Source: Cydia pomonella (Eukaryota; Arthropoda; Insecta; Lepidoptera; Tortricidae). From it: a DNA stretch of 64,000 bases. Every line of letters starts with the position of its first letter. Position 1 is the first letter of the stretch. The stretch spans positions 8,308,001-8,372,000 of the forward strand of contig NC_084703.1 of assembly GCF_033807575.1 (NCBI RefSeq). The letters are read 5' to 3'. Below are positions 1 to 9,417 of this stretch, piece by piece. A program made the position numbers and the translations under genes. Below the pieces are notes generated by a model, which made no database searches, was not told the origin of the DNA, and saw only the letters and a list, made by a program, of their open reading frames with translations.

Positions 1-254
1 CGACTGCTACTTTATTTAAGTTTAATCAGCGTAACTTAAAAAGTAAGATTCAATTTAGGCATGTCACGAACTCTGGAATCTGAACTTTATTTTTTTGTTG
101 AAATATACTGGCTGATTAAAAAAAATAGAACGATTTAATTTTTATGATCTTTTGTTTTGTTTTACGGTGTTCAATAATTGCTCTTTTTCGTACGTTTTTG
201 TCCAAAAAAATAAGGTTTTCCTAAAGAAATTCATTAAATTCGTTTTAATGAATA
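1..254. other. AT-rich 5' flank of the Tc1 transposase
   Basis: There is no gene here. The sequence is AT-rich and lies immediately upstream of the Tc1 transposase start. The left terminal inverted repeat of the Tc1 element should be here or just outside the window, but no matching right repeat is visible, so no boundary can be set. Confidence 0.4.
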
Positions 255-592
255 ATGGAGAGACATCGAAGACATATGGACATGAATACTGCAGCCAGGG
301 CTGCTACACTGGTTGCAGAAGGTAATTCACAGCGTTCGGTGGCTTTGGGGCTAGGATTTTCTCGTCAAGCAATCCAAAATGCTTGGAATCGCTTTCAGCG
401 AACCGGTAGTGTTGCAAGGAGACCTGGGTCAGGTAGGATTCGTGCTACTACTGCTCAAGAGGACCGTTACATCCGATTAAGTGCCCGACGAGAACGCTCA
501 GTTACGGCTCGTACACTACAAAATCGACTACGGTTGACGACAGGTACTCGTGTCAGTGACCAAACGATTCGTAACCGACTGCATGAAGATCA

Positions 593-601
593 CCAAACAT
601 C
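593..601. repeat. 9-bp target-site duplication (left copy; right copy 1115-1123)
   Basis: The direct repeat ccaaacatc lies on both sides of the 513-bp insertion. A perfect 9-bp match exactly at the points where the transposase frame breaks and resumes is unlikely to be chance. Confidence 0.65.
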
Positions 602-1114
602 GTGAGAGTCAGAATGGCGGGTAGTACCTAAATAAATGAAAAGCATACCATATTTTTGTACCCAATTTGTACTATTTAGTACCTCCGTTAAAAAAAATAT
701 GTACCTCACGGTACACAAAGTTATCATCAAAAAACTATAAGGGTTCCTTGTTGACTACGGAACCCTAAAAACAGTTTATTACGCTATGTTCCCGTGAGCC
801 AAATTTTTGTACCTTTATTGTACCTTCATATTCAATTATAATATAAGCCATTTTATTTGCGGTTTCCAAGTTTTACTCATTTTATATTTTGCTTGCTATT
901 ACAATTTCGCAGGCGTAATCATTTTTCAAGTTATCGATCTCATTTTTAAGAAAAAACGCTAAGGTAGAATTATTTTTATTACGCCAGGAATTAGTACCTT
1001 TAAGGTATAATCTGTTAAGTTTAAATAACTGAGAAAATCATGTTTTAAAAATGATTTTTCTTAGGAAGATTTTTTTGAACTGGCGCCTAGCCTTTTTTAA
1101 GACATGATTTTCTG
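602..1114. mobile_element. 513-bp insertion inside the Tc1 transposase, 9-bp target duplication
   Basis: The 9-mer ccaaacatc occurs at 593-601 and again at 1115-1123. Removing the block with one copy rejoins the transposase reading frame (..HQTSRRRVV..), so this is an insertion with a target-site duplication. The block has no ORF and no obvious terminal inverted repeats. An inner segment (1031-1049) is nearly the reverse complement of the right end (1096-1114), which would form a terminal hairpin. It contains many GTACC words and, at about 731-775, the tail of the interspersed repeat also seen at 12.9 kb. The class is unknown. Confidence 0.6.
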
Positions 1115-1814
1115 CCAAACATCCAGACGACGAGTGGTTCTAATTCCGCTGTCCAGGGTTCAACGTACAAATCGTAGAAATTTCTGTCGCTGATATTTGA
1201 ACTGGAACCTTAACCAGTGGGGCATGGTTCTTTTTACAGACGAGTGCAAAGTAAAGTTTTTTAATGACCATCGGCGTGTTAGAGTTTGGAGACGACGTGG
1301 CGAACGCTTTTCTGAAGCTTGCATCCATGAAGTTGACCGTTTCGGAGGGCCCAATGTTATGGTTTGGGCCGGCATAAGCCTACACGGGAAAACGGAGCTG
1401 GTCATTTTAAATGAAGGTACCGTAACTGCACAGCGGTACATCGAAAGCGTTATTAGACCCCAAGTGATCCCATTTTCACAGCGAGTGGACCCTGGCTTCA
1501 TCCAAATGTAGGACAATGGCCGTGCTCATACAGCTCGAGCGACTAAAGCTGTACTTGATGAAGCTCACATTGATGTCTTACCATGGCCTGCCAACAGCCC
1601 TGATTTAAATCCGATAGAACACTTGTGGGACCAGTTAAAACGACGTGTTAGGGAGAGTCAGCAAGAGGTTAACAACCAGCAGCAACTCATAAACGTTTTT
1701 AAAAGGGCTTGGGATGCTATTCCAGAGGAGAATGTGAATCATTGATCGAAAGCATGCACTCAAGGGTGCAAGAATGTAATGTTAAAAGAGGAGGACATAC
1801 CCGTTACTAACAAA

Positions 1815-2015
1815 ATGTTCCAATTCCAATTCCAATTCCAAATTATTTATTTGTTAAACATAGGTATGTACAACAGTAGGTCTTAAATTTATAATAAAGT
1901 ATCACTATGCTACGCCACATGGCATACAAATAGCTACAGAGGACATGTAGCACGCATTTACAAACTAAATCTATGGTGAATAATGAAGACATGACATACA
2001 ATATAACACTACATA
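1815..2015 (-). repeat. 3' UTR and short-repeat tail of the CR1-like element
   Basis: Read on the minus strand, the 3' UTR after the ORF2 stop ends in an AATAAATAA stretch. About three to four copies of a TTGGAA hexamer follow, between roughly 1817 and 1842. Short tandem repeats rather than a long poly(A) are typical of CR1/L2-type LINE tails. The tail lies a few bases from the TAA that ends the Tc1 transposase, so the LINE inserted into or next to the Tc1 3' end. Confidence 0.75.
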
Positions 2016-4904
2016 TTAAAGGGTAATAAAATTTCCTGAGTCTGACAAAAAATCTTGTATTGAGTAGTACGCTTTAGTTATTAAGAAATCATACAACATT
2101 TTTTTAAATTTCTTTAAATCATTAATTTTTAAAATCTCTTTTGGCAGTTTATTGTAAATTCTTGGTGCCATTCCAAAAAAGCTTTTTGCTAGTAATGCTG
2201 TTTTACATGACCTAGAGTTTATTTTATATTGTTGGCGATAACTATTGAAATAGGAGAACTGGTTAGGGTTATACTTAATGTATAATGCGACTTCGTATAT
2301 ATAAAGACAGGGAAGGGTGAGAATATTTAACTTAATGAAGTAGGGTTTACATGATTCTGTGTATTGTATACCACATACTGATCGTAAGCATTTTTTTTGA
2401 GCTCTAAATACTAATTCTCTATCAGTACCATTACCCCAAAATATAACCCCGTACCTCAAAGTTGATGTAACGTGAGCGTTATAAGAGATTAAAACAGTCG
2501 ACTGATTTACTACTTTTCGTAAATTATGCAAGGCAAATGAATATTTGTTTAACTTTTTACAAACGTTATCTATATGGTTGTTCCAACTTAAAGTACGATC
2601 TAAACTTAGCCCTAAAAAAGTTGTTGCATCCGTCTCCTCAATGTCTTGGTCTTTGTATGTAATTTTTAAATCAGAAATAAGTTCTTTTCGCTGTTTAAAG
2701 GTCATTATTTTGGTTTTATTTAAATTGATAGATAGATTATTTTTCTGTAGCCAATCAATTATTAGTTCTATTGTTTTGTTGACGTGTGGTTCAAATGATG
2801 ATGGGTTTTCGCTAGTAAAAATCACTGTACTATCATCTGCAAATAGAACTATCTTATCTGTGATTGCTTCTGGCAGATCATTAATGTAGATTAAAAAGAG
2901 GAGCGGGCCTAAGACACTTCCTTGGGGGACGCCAGAATTTATTTGTTTTAAGTCTGAAGAAAACGTGACTTCTTTCTTAGACTTAACACAAATTCGAGTT
3001 ATCTGTGTGACTTGCTCTCGATTCATCAAGTAGGATTGTAGTAGATTGTAGGTATTTCCGCGGATACCATAATTATATAGTTTTGATAATAAGATTTTAT
3101 GATCTACAAAATCAAAAGCTTTTGTTAAATCCATATACAATGCTGTAACAGGCACTTTTTTATCTAACTGTGTCGTAATTGTATTGAGTAGATCATAAAT
3201 GGCCATATTTATGGATTTATTTTTGCGGAAACCTTTTTGCTCGTCAGCAAAAAGGTTATGTGTTTCAAAAAAGCTACTTAAATTGAGATAGATTACTTTT
3301 TCTATTATCTTGGAGAAAATAGGAATCAATGCCACTGGTCTGTAATTATTTATATCTTGTTTGTCTCCTTTTTTATACATAGGTCGAACGATGGTCGTTT
3401 TTAATTTGTCCGGAAATATTCCATGTTCGATACACATGTTAATAATATAACTAAGCGGTGTTGCAATAATTTCTGAAACTGTTTTAATTATTTTTGTGCT
3501 TATCCCGTCGTTTCCTGTACTATTGGTGTTTTTCAGAGAGTTGATAATTATTCTTATGTCATCTGGATTTGTTGGCTTCATAAAAATCGAATTAATAGAA
3601 GTGTACGTCAATGTCGTGTTACTTATGGTAGTTGAATCAACACCTATTGTATTGAGATGAACATAGTGGTTATTGAATGCCTGTGCTATATCTTTAGGGT
3701 CAGTTATAATTTTTCCATTCAAGTTGATTTCTGAAATGTTATCTTTTATGTGTTTCATTTTTGAACTATTTATAATATTCCAAGTGGCTTTAGACTTATT
3801 TGATGAATTTTTTATATAGAAATTATTTTGAGATTTTTTTGTGAGCAACATTATTTTTTTAAGTTTTTTAGAGTAGTGTTTAAATTCATTTTTATTGTCA
3901 GTGGTTGGCTGGTGTCTACTTTTCCATAATAATTCTCTTTTCTTTTTACAGCATTTCCGTATGCCACGGGTGATCCATTTTGGATTAGTCGAGGAAGATA
4001 TTTTGCATTTTAGAAAGGGAAAACATAAGTCGTAAAAGAGTGAAAATTGTTCGTTAAAATAATTAAAGGCTTCATTTGGGTCATGAGACATGTAAACTTC
4101 ATTAAAGTTAAGGACATTTAAGCATTCCGTAAACTTAACAATATTCTCTTTGCTCATATCCCTTTTGGGACTAAACCAATGTGACAGCAGACACGTTGGT
4201 TTTACCGGACATTTTATTAGTTGGGCCGTGTGGTCTGAAAGGGCAAGTTCTATGACCTGTGCTTTCCCTCCACGAACGTTGTGTATGATATTGTCAATAC
4301 AGGTATTGCTTTGTAGTCTTGTAGGCTTCGTTATACCGAAACGAAGGTTGTAACCAGATACAAGATCAATAAAATCAATTGAGTGTTTCGTCCGCTTTAA
4401 AGTATCAATATTGAAATCACCGCAAATTATGATTTTTTTCTTATTATCAGAAATTCGGCTAAGTATATTACCTAATTTGCTCAAAAAAATGTCTACATCA
4501 GAAGCGTTGTATGTAGGAATTCTATATATACAAATAACGATTACGTTGCTTTCTGTAAGCTCGATCGCAGAACATTCAAATAAGCGTGAAACCGAAGTGT
4601 CTGAAATATCGGTGAGCACTTTGTATTTATGTATATTTCTGACCAATATACAAGAACCACCATTTCTACTATTTCTAGAGTTATATGCTGCCAGTACATA
4701 ATTGTCTATAGTTAGTTGGTTTTCATCTCCTTGTTTCATATTATGCTCAGTGATACAGATTACATCAATTGGCTGTTTAGATATAGATAACTCATGCAAA
4801 TTTACAGATAGTGCGTTAGCTTTATTAATTAGACCGTTAATGTTCTGATGAAGTACATGTATATGTTTATACACGAAAAAAAGTATTATGGTCACATTGA
4901 ACAC
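2016..4904 (-). CDS. ORF2 of a CR1-like non-LTR retrotransposon: AP endonuclease + reverse transcriptase
   Basis: 962 aa. The product nicks the target DNA and reverse-transcribes the element RNA at the nick. N-terminal endonuclease: HQN (residues 19-21), ITEHN with Glu53, CGDFNID with Asp163, and the SDH triad at 223-225. Reverse transcriptase: VRPMYKKGDK near 506, QKGFRKNKS near 556, LYMDLTKAFD with Asp592, SGVPQGSVLGP near 657, and FADD (688-691) with Asp690 and Asp691 (the usual Y is F here). A thumb-like and C-terminal region follows, with LRYGVIFWGN. There is no internal stop or frameshift. The length fits a full ORF2. The first ATG (4904) overlaps the ORF1 end by 38 nt in a different frame, so it would need reinitiation or leaky translation. 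The true start could lie slightly upstream. Confidence 0.93.
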   Translation of the reverse strand: MFNVTIILFFVYKHIHVLHQNINGLINKANALSVNLHELSISKQPIDVICITEHNMKQGDENQLTIDNYVLAAYNSRNSRNGGSCILVRNIHKYKVLTDISDTSVSRLFECSAIELTESNVIVICIYRIPTYNASDVDIFLSKLGNILSRISDNKKKIIICGDFNIDTLKRTKHSIDFIDLVSGYNLRFGITKPTRLQSNTCIDNIIHNVRGGKAQVIELALSDHTAQLIKCPVKPTCLLSHWFSPKRDMSKENIVKFTECLNVLNFNEVYMSHDPNEAFNYFNEQFSLFYDLCFPFLKCKISSSTNPKWITRGIRKCCKKKRELLWKSRHQPTTDNKNEFKHYSKKLKKIMLLTKKSQNNFYIKNSSNKSKATWNIINSSKMKHIKDNISEINLNGKIITDPKDIAQAFNNHYVHLNTIGVDSTTISNTTLTYTSINSIFMKPTNPDDIRIIINSLKNTNSTGNDGISTKIIKTVSEIIATPLSYIINMCIEHGIFPDKLKTTIVRPMYKKGDKQDINNYRPVALIPIFSKIIEKVIYLNLSSFFETHNLFADEQKGFRKNKSINMAIYDLLNTITTQLDKKVPVTALYMDLTKAFDFVDHKILLSKLYNYGIRGNTYNLLQSYLMNREQVTQITRICVKSKKEVTFSSDLKQINSGVPQGSVLGPLLFLIYINDLPEAITDKIVLFADDSTVIFTSENPSSFEPHVNKTIELIIDWLQKNNLSINLNKTKIMTFKQRKELISDLKITYKDQDIEETDATTFLGLSLDRTLSWNNHIDNVCKKLNKYSFALHNLRKVVNQSTVLISYNAHVTSTLRYGVIFWGNGTDRELVFRAQKKCLRSVCGIQYTESCKPYFIKLNILTLPCLYIYEVALYIKYNPNQFSYFNSYRQQYKINSRSCKTALLAKSFFGMAPRIYNKLPKEILKINDLKKFKKMLYDFLITKAYYSIQDFLSDSGNFITL

Positions 4905-6447
4905 AAATGTTACTATTATGGTACTTATCCGCTGTTGGTGTACTAGTCGGTACGTTGTTCACGTTGTCCGTAGATGCTGGTATCGCTGGCGTGCTGAACT
5001 GTTGTTTGTCACGGGGAAAATGTGTCGACATATTATCCTCTGGTGAGCCCATATTTACAGGAGATTGTTTAATTTCCTCGACCATTCTTTCAATATTTTT
5101 GAGTATGCATTCCATTCCCATATCTGTGATCTTGCCTGAGCGGAATGAGAACATGTTTAACGATAGTTCAAAATTTGAATCTAAGAAGTATGCATAATTA
5201 TTTTCTTGGATGTCTTGATTTAAGAGTGTATTAAATAACTCAATTCTATAATTATATATTGGAGCACCACAAATGTAAGTAGGTGTGCAGACTATTACAT
5301 TCGTATGAGTTATTTTTTCTAATGCAAGCTTTACTTTTTGCACTAGTGCTGACTGATCATATTCTTGAGATATCTTAAAATCTTCTTCTCCAATTATTAA
5401 AATGAAGTAGTCTTGTAATGTGTACCCTTGAAGATGATCGTACACGTTAGCTACGAGTTCTTTAATTCCACCGCCAGGAGTTGTAATATGTAAGCACTGA
5501 TATGTATGAAATATATTTAGCATGCTATTCAAGATTTTCCTACTTTTCCTGCTACTGATGGAACTAATGACGCATATTCGGTTTTTTGTGCTTTCTTTGT
5601 TCTTGGTTGTGTGTTGATTTTTATTCTCGGGTGTGCTGTAGTCTGTCTGTTCTATAGTACGATATTTATTAATATCGGGCGCAGTCTGGTTTGCCAAGTC
5701 ATCACATTTTTTCATTGTTTGTGGTTGTGGTACATGCTGCAATGCTTTCTGTTTTATTTTTCTATGTTTTGGTTTGCTTATAGTGGGCGACAGTTGGTAT
5801 TCTAGTTCATTCTGAATTTTATTGGGTGAGCCAGTTTCTATTTCTAATGAGTTCGGACACGGTGAGTCGATTCTGCCTTTTGAGCTTTGTTGTGGTGGCA
5901 TTTGACGCTTGTTACAATGGCTTTCAGTCATATTTTGAATTTTCAAACGTTGCTCTTCTAATACCTTTTTTAAGGCTATAGACTCAGAGTTTAGCCTGTC
6001 TATCTCTGTGTTGGCATTGGTCAACTGTGTAATTAAATTCGTGACTTGGTGTTTTAATTCGGTCACTATAACACTTTCCGTCATAGATATATTAGGTAGG
6101 CTACGGTATGTATCATCGCCCAAAGTGGTATTCGGGCTGTCTAGAGAGTGCTCTGAAGTAATAACTCTTCTTACTGACGGGGATAGCTGTCTAGATTCCA
6201 TTTTTATCGTATGAACCAGCGATTCTTGCAACCTTATTTTACTGGGGCCAGCTATGTTGTTAAGAGTAGACTTTAGTTGTGACAATTGCGATGCGTTATG
6301 ACAAATGGAACATTTCCAATTTATTTTGTTCTCTTTTGTCATTAACTGATATCTTTTAAAAGTTACATTAGTATTCAGTATATCGTAGGTTTTATGACAT
6401 GATGAGCACTTTAAGTAATCGTGCGACTGAATTTTCTTTGGATTCAT
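4867..6447 (-). CDS. ORF1 of the CR1-like retrotransposon: zinc-finger, coiled-coil, esterase-like protein
   Basis: 526 aa; in this family ORF1 is the RNA-binding or chaperone partner of ORF2. The N-terminus has C14-X2-C17-X28-C46-X2-C49-H50, a PHD/zinc-ribbon-like finger as in CR1 ORF1 proteins. A heptad-rich segment at about 120-172 is a likely coiled coil. A polar linker rich in Lys and Gln follows. Residues about 285-455 look like the SGNH/GDSL esterase-type domain described for CR1 ORF1s: a Ser-rich strand near ISSISSRK, a Gly-rich turn TPGGGIKEL, and IIGEED in the block-III position. The usual C-terminal D..H block appears as SGKITDMG, so catalysis may be lost. No stops or shifts. Start chosen as the first ATG before the finger. 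Confidence 0.85.
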   Translation of the reverse strand: MNPKKIQSHDYLKCSSCHKTYDILNTNVTFKRYQLMTKENKINWKCSICHNASQLSQLKSTLNNIAGPSKIRLQESLVHTIKMESRQLSPSVRRVITSEHSLDSPNTTLGDDTYRSLPNISMTESVIVTELKHQVTNLITQLTNANTEIDRLNSESIALKKVLEEQRLKIQNMTESHCNKRQMPPQQSSKGRIDSPCPNSLEIETGSPNKIQNELEYQLSPTISKPKHRKIKQKALQHVPQPQTMKKCDDLANQTAPDINKYRTIEQTDYSTPENKNQHTTKNKESTKNRICVISSISSRKSRKILNSMLNIFHTYQCLHITTPGGGIKELVANVYDHLQGYTLQDYFILIIGEEDFKISQEYDQSALVQKVKLALEKITHTNVIVCTPTYICGAPIYNYRIELFNTLLNQDIQENNYAYFLDSNFELSLNMFSFRSGKITDMGMECILKNIERMVEEIKQSPVNMGSPEDNMSTHFPRDKQQFSTPAIPASTDNVNNVPTSTPTADKYHNSNICVQCDHNTFFRV

Positions 6448-6700
6448 TTTACCTTAAAATATGCAGATTTACTCGTAACTCAATATTTCTTCTTGGTAAA
6501 ATTATTACGGTTATTTGCTGTTTACTTTACCTCTTAAGTAAGAAATAGTACCAAGAGCGCTCTCTGTTGCATTCATTTGCATAACTTGTATCTCTGTGTC
6601 TAATGGTATTTTCTGTGTCCCTCTAGTAGAGGTAATGATAACACTGCCGGATTAAGCGTTAAGCAAATGTAAAATAATAGTCTGTCTGTAATAGTGTCAA
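6448..6700 (-). promoter_or_regulatory. Proximal 5' UTR of the CR1-like element
   Basis: On the minus strand this is directly upstream of the ORF1 ATG, so it is presumably 5' UTR with internal promoter function. No defined box was recognised. The element's 5' end is not marked by any target duplication I can see. Confidence 0.35.
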
Positions 6701-6704
6701 AATG

Positions 6705-7255
6705 CATTAAAATTATAATTACACTATACTTATAAACAATGCTGTCCACCTATATAGTACTATTTACAATTATTCACAAAGTTTTGGGTAAAAGTCATTG
6801 ACCCTTGTAGGTAGCGTCCATTCGGCAGCAGTTATTTAATTTGAATTTTTTCGATATTTACACTAATTCTGTGTATAAATCCTTGTTTATGTAAGTAAGT
6901 GAACACTGTTTTTGATCACTGTAATGAGTAATTACGCAAGGTTTAAGGTTTAAGCGGCAACTTTAAGTTCAATTTATCAAATGTTTAGCTTGGATAATTC
7001 ACTTTATTAATGATGTCAATATTGCCAAAACACTGAGATTATAACTACACTGCACTTATAAACAATCCTGTTCGCCTATATGGCATTTTTTTACAATATT
7101 TACAAAATTTTGGCTACAGGTCATTGACCGTAGTAGGTAGCGTCCTTTCGGCGGCAGTTATGTAATTTGAATTTTTTCGATATTCGCACTAATTTAGAGC
7201 ATGAATCTTTGTTTATATACGCATGTAAACACTATTTTTAATCACTGTAATGAGA
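6705..7255. repeat. Tandem pair of ~326-bp diverged repeats upstream of ORF1
   Basis: The block from about 6709 to 6929 recurs from about 7035 to 7255. Shared landmarks are acttataaacaat (near 6728 and 7054), a gtcattgacc word, ggtaggtagcgtcc-like words, ttgaattttttcgatatt, and atcactgtaatgag. The offset is about 326 bp. The copies differ by scattered substitutions and small indels. They sit where the 5' UTR of the CR1-like element would be, so they may be promoter monomers of that element; they may equally belong to the host flank. Confidence 0.7.
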
Positions 7256-8040
7256 TAGGTGGAATAATATTATAGTTTTTACGTAAAAAGTCACAATTTG
7301 AAAGATTTAAGTAAGGGCACACTATTTGAACCAGCAGCGACGTTGTAACACTACAGTTTATTGAGATAACATTTACTGTTATCAATTACACTTTAGTCTA
7401 TCATTTAAAACACTTTTTTGTCACTTTAGTTTAACTTTTACTATTTTTACGAATTAATTAACGCGCGGTTTGATAACGCACGGCGTCAGCAGCGCCACCC
7501 TTTCTCAAGCGCATAATAATTTTTATTTTGAATTACGACAGGTAGGTACCTAAATATATACAAAACAGTAATAAAAATAACAAAATGAGTTCATATTGTT
7601 GGCATCATCTGCTGTAATAAAACGTTGTCACTTTATGACATTCAAATGGCCGCGACTCCACGCGACGCGACCAACAACAATCGTTAGCAAAATTACTTAG
7701 TGATTTAAAGTCATTTTGTTTAATTTTCAGTGATTTCTAAGTTTTTAGTTTTTTTATTAGAGAAGTAAATTTTCATTAAAACTTTAATTTGTTTTTTTTT
7801 ATTCGTTAATGGTTACAGAAATACACTTAAATTGTAAAAAAAGAATGCCATTTTTTATTGTAAAAAAATGTATCACATAAAATAAGTATGTTTTAAGTTA
7901 TAGCCAAAAAACTCAGTGGCCCTTATTTTCTTTTGAGGAGTATATATTGTTATCTCAAACATTAACTACATTTTTTTAAACTTGTCTAAAACAATAAAAA
8001 TTAAAAAAATTGTATATACTTGAACACATAAAAAAAAACA
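7256..8040. other. AT-rich stretch, no gene
   Basis: Nothing codes here. Two GC-richer patches stand out (about 7460-7500 and 7640-7690). The first could be the 5' end of the CR1-like element, since full-length LINE 5' ends are often GC-richer, but no boundary is visible. Confidence 0.3.
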
Positions 8041-8340
8041 AAAGTTAGTCACCGGGCGAGATTCGAACCCGTAACGCTCGTTTAGCAGTCCGCGTCTTAA
8101 CCCGCTGGACCAGACGGACAGTGGCCGGTAACACGAAATTAGCGACCATATTCTGCGTCGAAAGAAAAACGCATGAAAACTCGAAAACACGCGTTTTCCC
8201 AAACATAAGACTAATCTAGATAGATTGTATACCCCCAAAAACCCCCATATACCAAATTTCAGCGAAATCGTTAGAGCCGTTTCCGAGATCACAGAAATAT
8301 ATATACAAGAATTGCTCGTTTAAAGGTATAAGATAAGATA
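8041..8340 (-). repeat. tRNA-headed interspersed repeat (SINE-like composite)
   Basis: On the minus strand 8047-8120 contains an A-box-like TGGTCCAGCGGG and a B-box-like GGTTCGAATC at tRNA spacing. The acceptor and anticodon stems do not pair, so it is not a tRNA gene. It adjoins a widespread lepidopteran-type repeat (8130-8340) with the word aaatcgttagagccgtttc (plus strand). A second copy of that body is at about 50460-50615, and a short piece lies near 23942. Confidence 0.6.
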
Positions 8341-8629
8341 TTGTATAAAACCTCACCTAAAAAGAAAGATGAATAAGAATAATAATAATACAATAATAGC
8401 CTTTATTAATAATTTTATAAAAAACATTCCTTCTTATTACTACTTAAATAACTATAAAGAAATTTTGGTTTAAGAAAGTAAATGTACTTAAATAATATTC
8501 ATATAAGACACCGCTATTTTTATTGTCTTGCTCTTGTTTTATTAATTACCTGCAAATCAATGACGCACTGGCACGATATTCTTGTTTAACTTGAGGGAAA
8601 ATGTTTGGAAATAAACTAATAAACTTAGC

Positions 8630-8675
8630 AGGAGCCAGATGGTGACATGTCTAGATCATGCTCCATCTGGCTCCT
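8630..8675. repeat. Short hairpin, 13-bp perfect stem
   Basis: AGGAGCCAGATGG at 8630-8642 is perfectly complementary to 8663-8675, and pairing continues imperfectly into the loop through a CATG word. It is an isolated hairpin in AT-rich DNA. It may be a remnant of a hairpin element; a microRNA-like precursor is possible but not supported by anything else. Confidence 0.5.
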
Positions 8676-9121
8676 TTGCAAGCTCTTAAGAATTACTTAA
8701 AAAAGTCACTGATGTTGAAGGCTTATTACAGAGTCGAGGACTACTTGACAGACAAACATGCATGGTCCAAACCAGAAACTGTAATAAAAACAAGTAGCAA
8801 TTAAAATCATTGTATTATGTGTAGAGTTATAGGTGACACAGCTCAGGTAAGAAAGTCAGATTTATATAATGTATATTCTCATTTCTTTATTAATTTTATT
8901 TTCTTTCCCTTTTGTAAGAATTTGATGTTTTCTGCAAGAGCTACTACGTATTTGTATGATTTGATATTTTATTTTTTGTCAAATTTCGATAAAGAAAAGT
9001 AATTGCATAATTTCTATAGTAATGTAAATTGTATTTATTTTTTTGACGACCGGCCTTGCCTAGTGTCTCTAGTCCAATCTAGCTTTTTTTTTGTCGCATC
9101 CGCCCTTGGGTGAAAAAAGAA

Positions 9122-9417
9122 TATAGTCTGTTCGGAAAGAAAAGAGTCGTGGAATGTATTATGCCCCATACACTGAAAGAAATGGTTTGCATAACTGTAA
9201 CAAAATTTTGGTTACTGTTTACACAAAAATTGGGACTTGCGAACTATGTGTTATATGTTACAAAACCGCTTGCACTACAAAATAAGTTTGTAAATTTATG
9301 CAAAGTTTATTTTCTTATAACCGTAGTTTAGTTATTTAGTAAAGTTACAAAACCAGTTCGGCTATCTATTTTTTTCAGTGTACATTCCACGACTCTTCTC
9401 TTTCCGCACAGACTCTA
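9122..9417. mobile_element. MITE-like element with ~35-bp terminal inverted repeats
   Basis: The left end (tatagtctgttcggaaagaa..) and right end (..ctttccgcacagactcta) are inverted repeats over about 35 bp with few mismatches. The TA-containing ends suggest TA target duplication. The interior is AT-rich with no ORF. This end sequence is recurrent in lepidopteran genomes. It is a non-autonomous element, probably mobilised by a Tc1/mariner-type transposase. Confidence 0.75.

Larger units (their letters stand above)
255..1810 (+). pseudogene. Tc1-type (DD34E) transposase, interrupted and dead
   Basis: This is a relic of a cut-and-paste Tc1 DNA transposase. The N-terminal DNA-binding region (helix-turn-helix pair with a GSGR hinge motif) is open from 255 to about 601. 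The catalytic half resumes at about 1115. It shows LNWNLNQWGMVLFTDE (first Asp), DNGRAHTA (second Asp) and DLNPIEHLWDQLKRR (Glu), with 34 residues between the second Asp and the Glu, which is the Tc1 spacing. The typical C-terminus GGHTRY is followed by TAA at 1808-1810. Damage: a 513-bp insertion (602-1114), TGA at 1191-1193, TAG at 1509-1511, another stop near 1744 and a frame change before the C-terminus. It cannot make transposase. The near-complete length suggests a moderately old full-length copy. The right end beyond the stop codon is replaced by the CR1-like tail. Confidence 0.9.

Noticed and set aside
4150..5197. Several plus-strand frames opposite the LINE ORFs
   Set aside because: Shadows of ORF1 and ORF2.
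8047..8120. Possible tRNA gene (minus strand)
   Set aside because: A and B boxes are present, but the acceptor and anticodon stems do not pair and it is fused to an interspersed repeat, so it is a SINE-like head.
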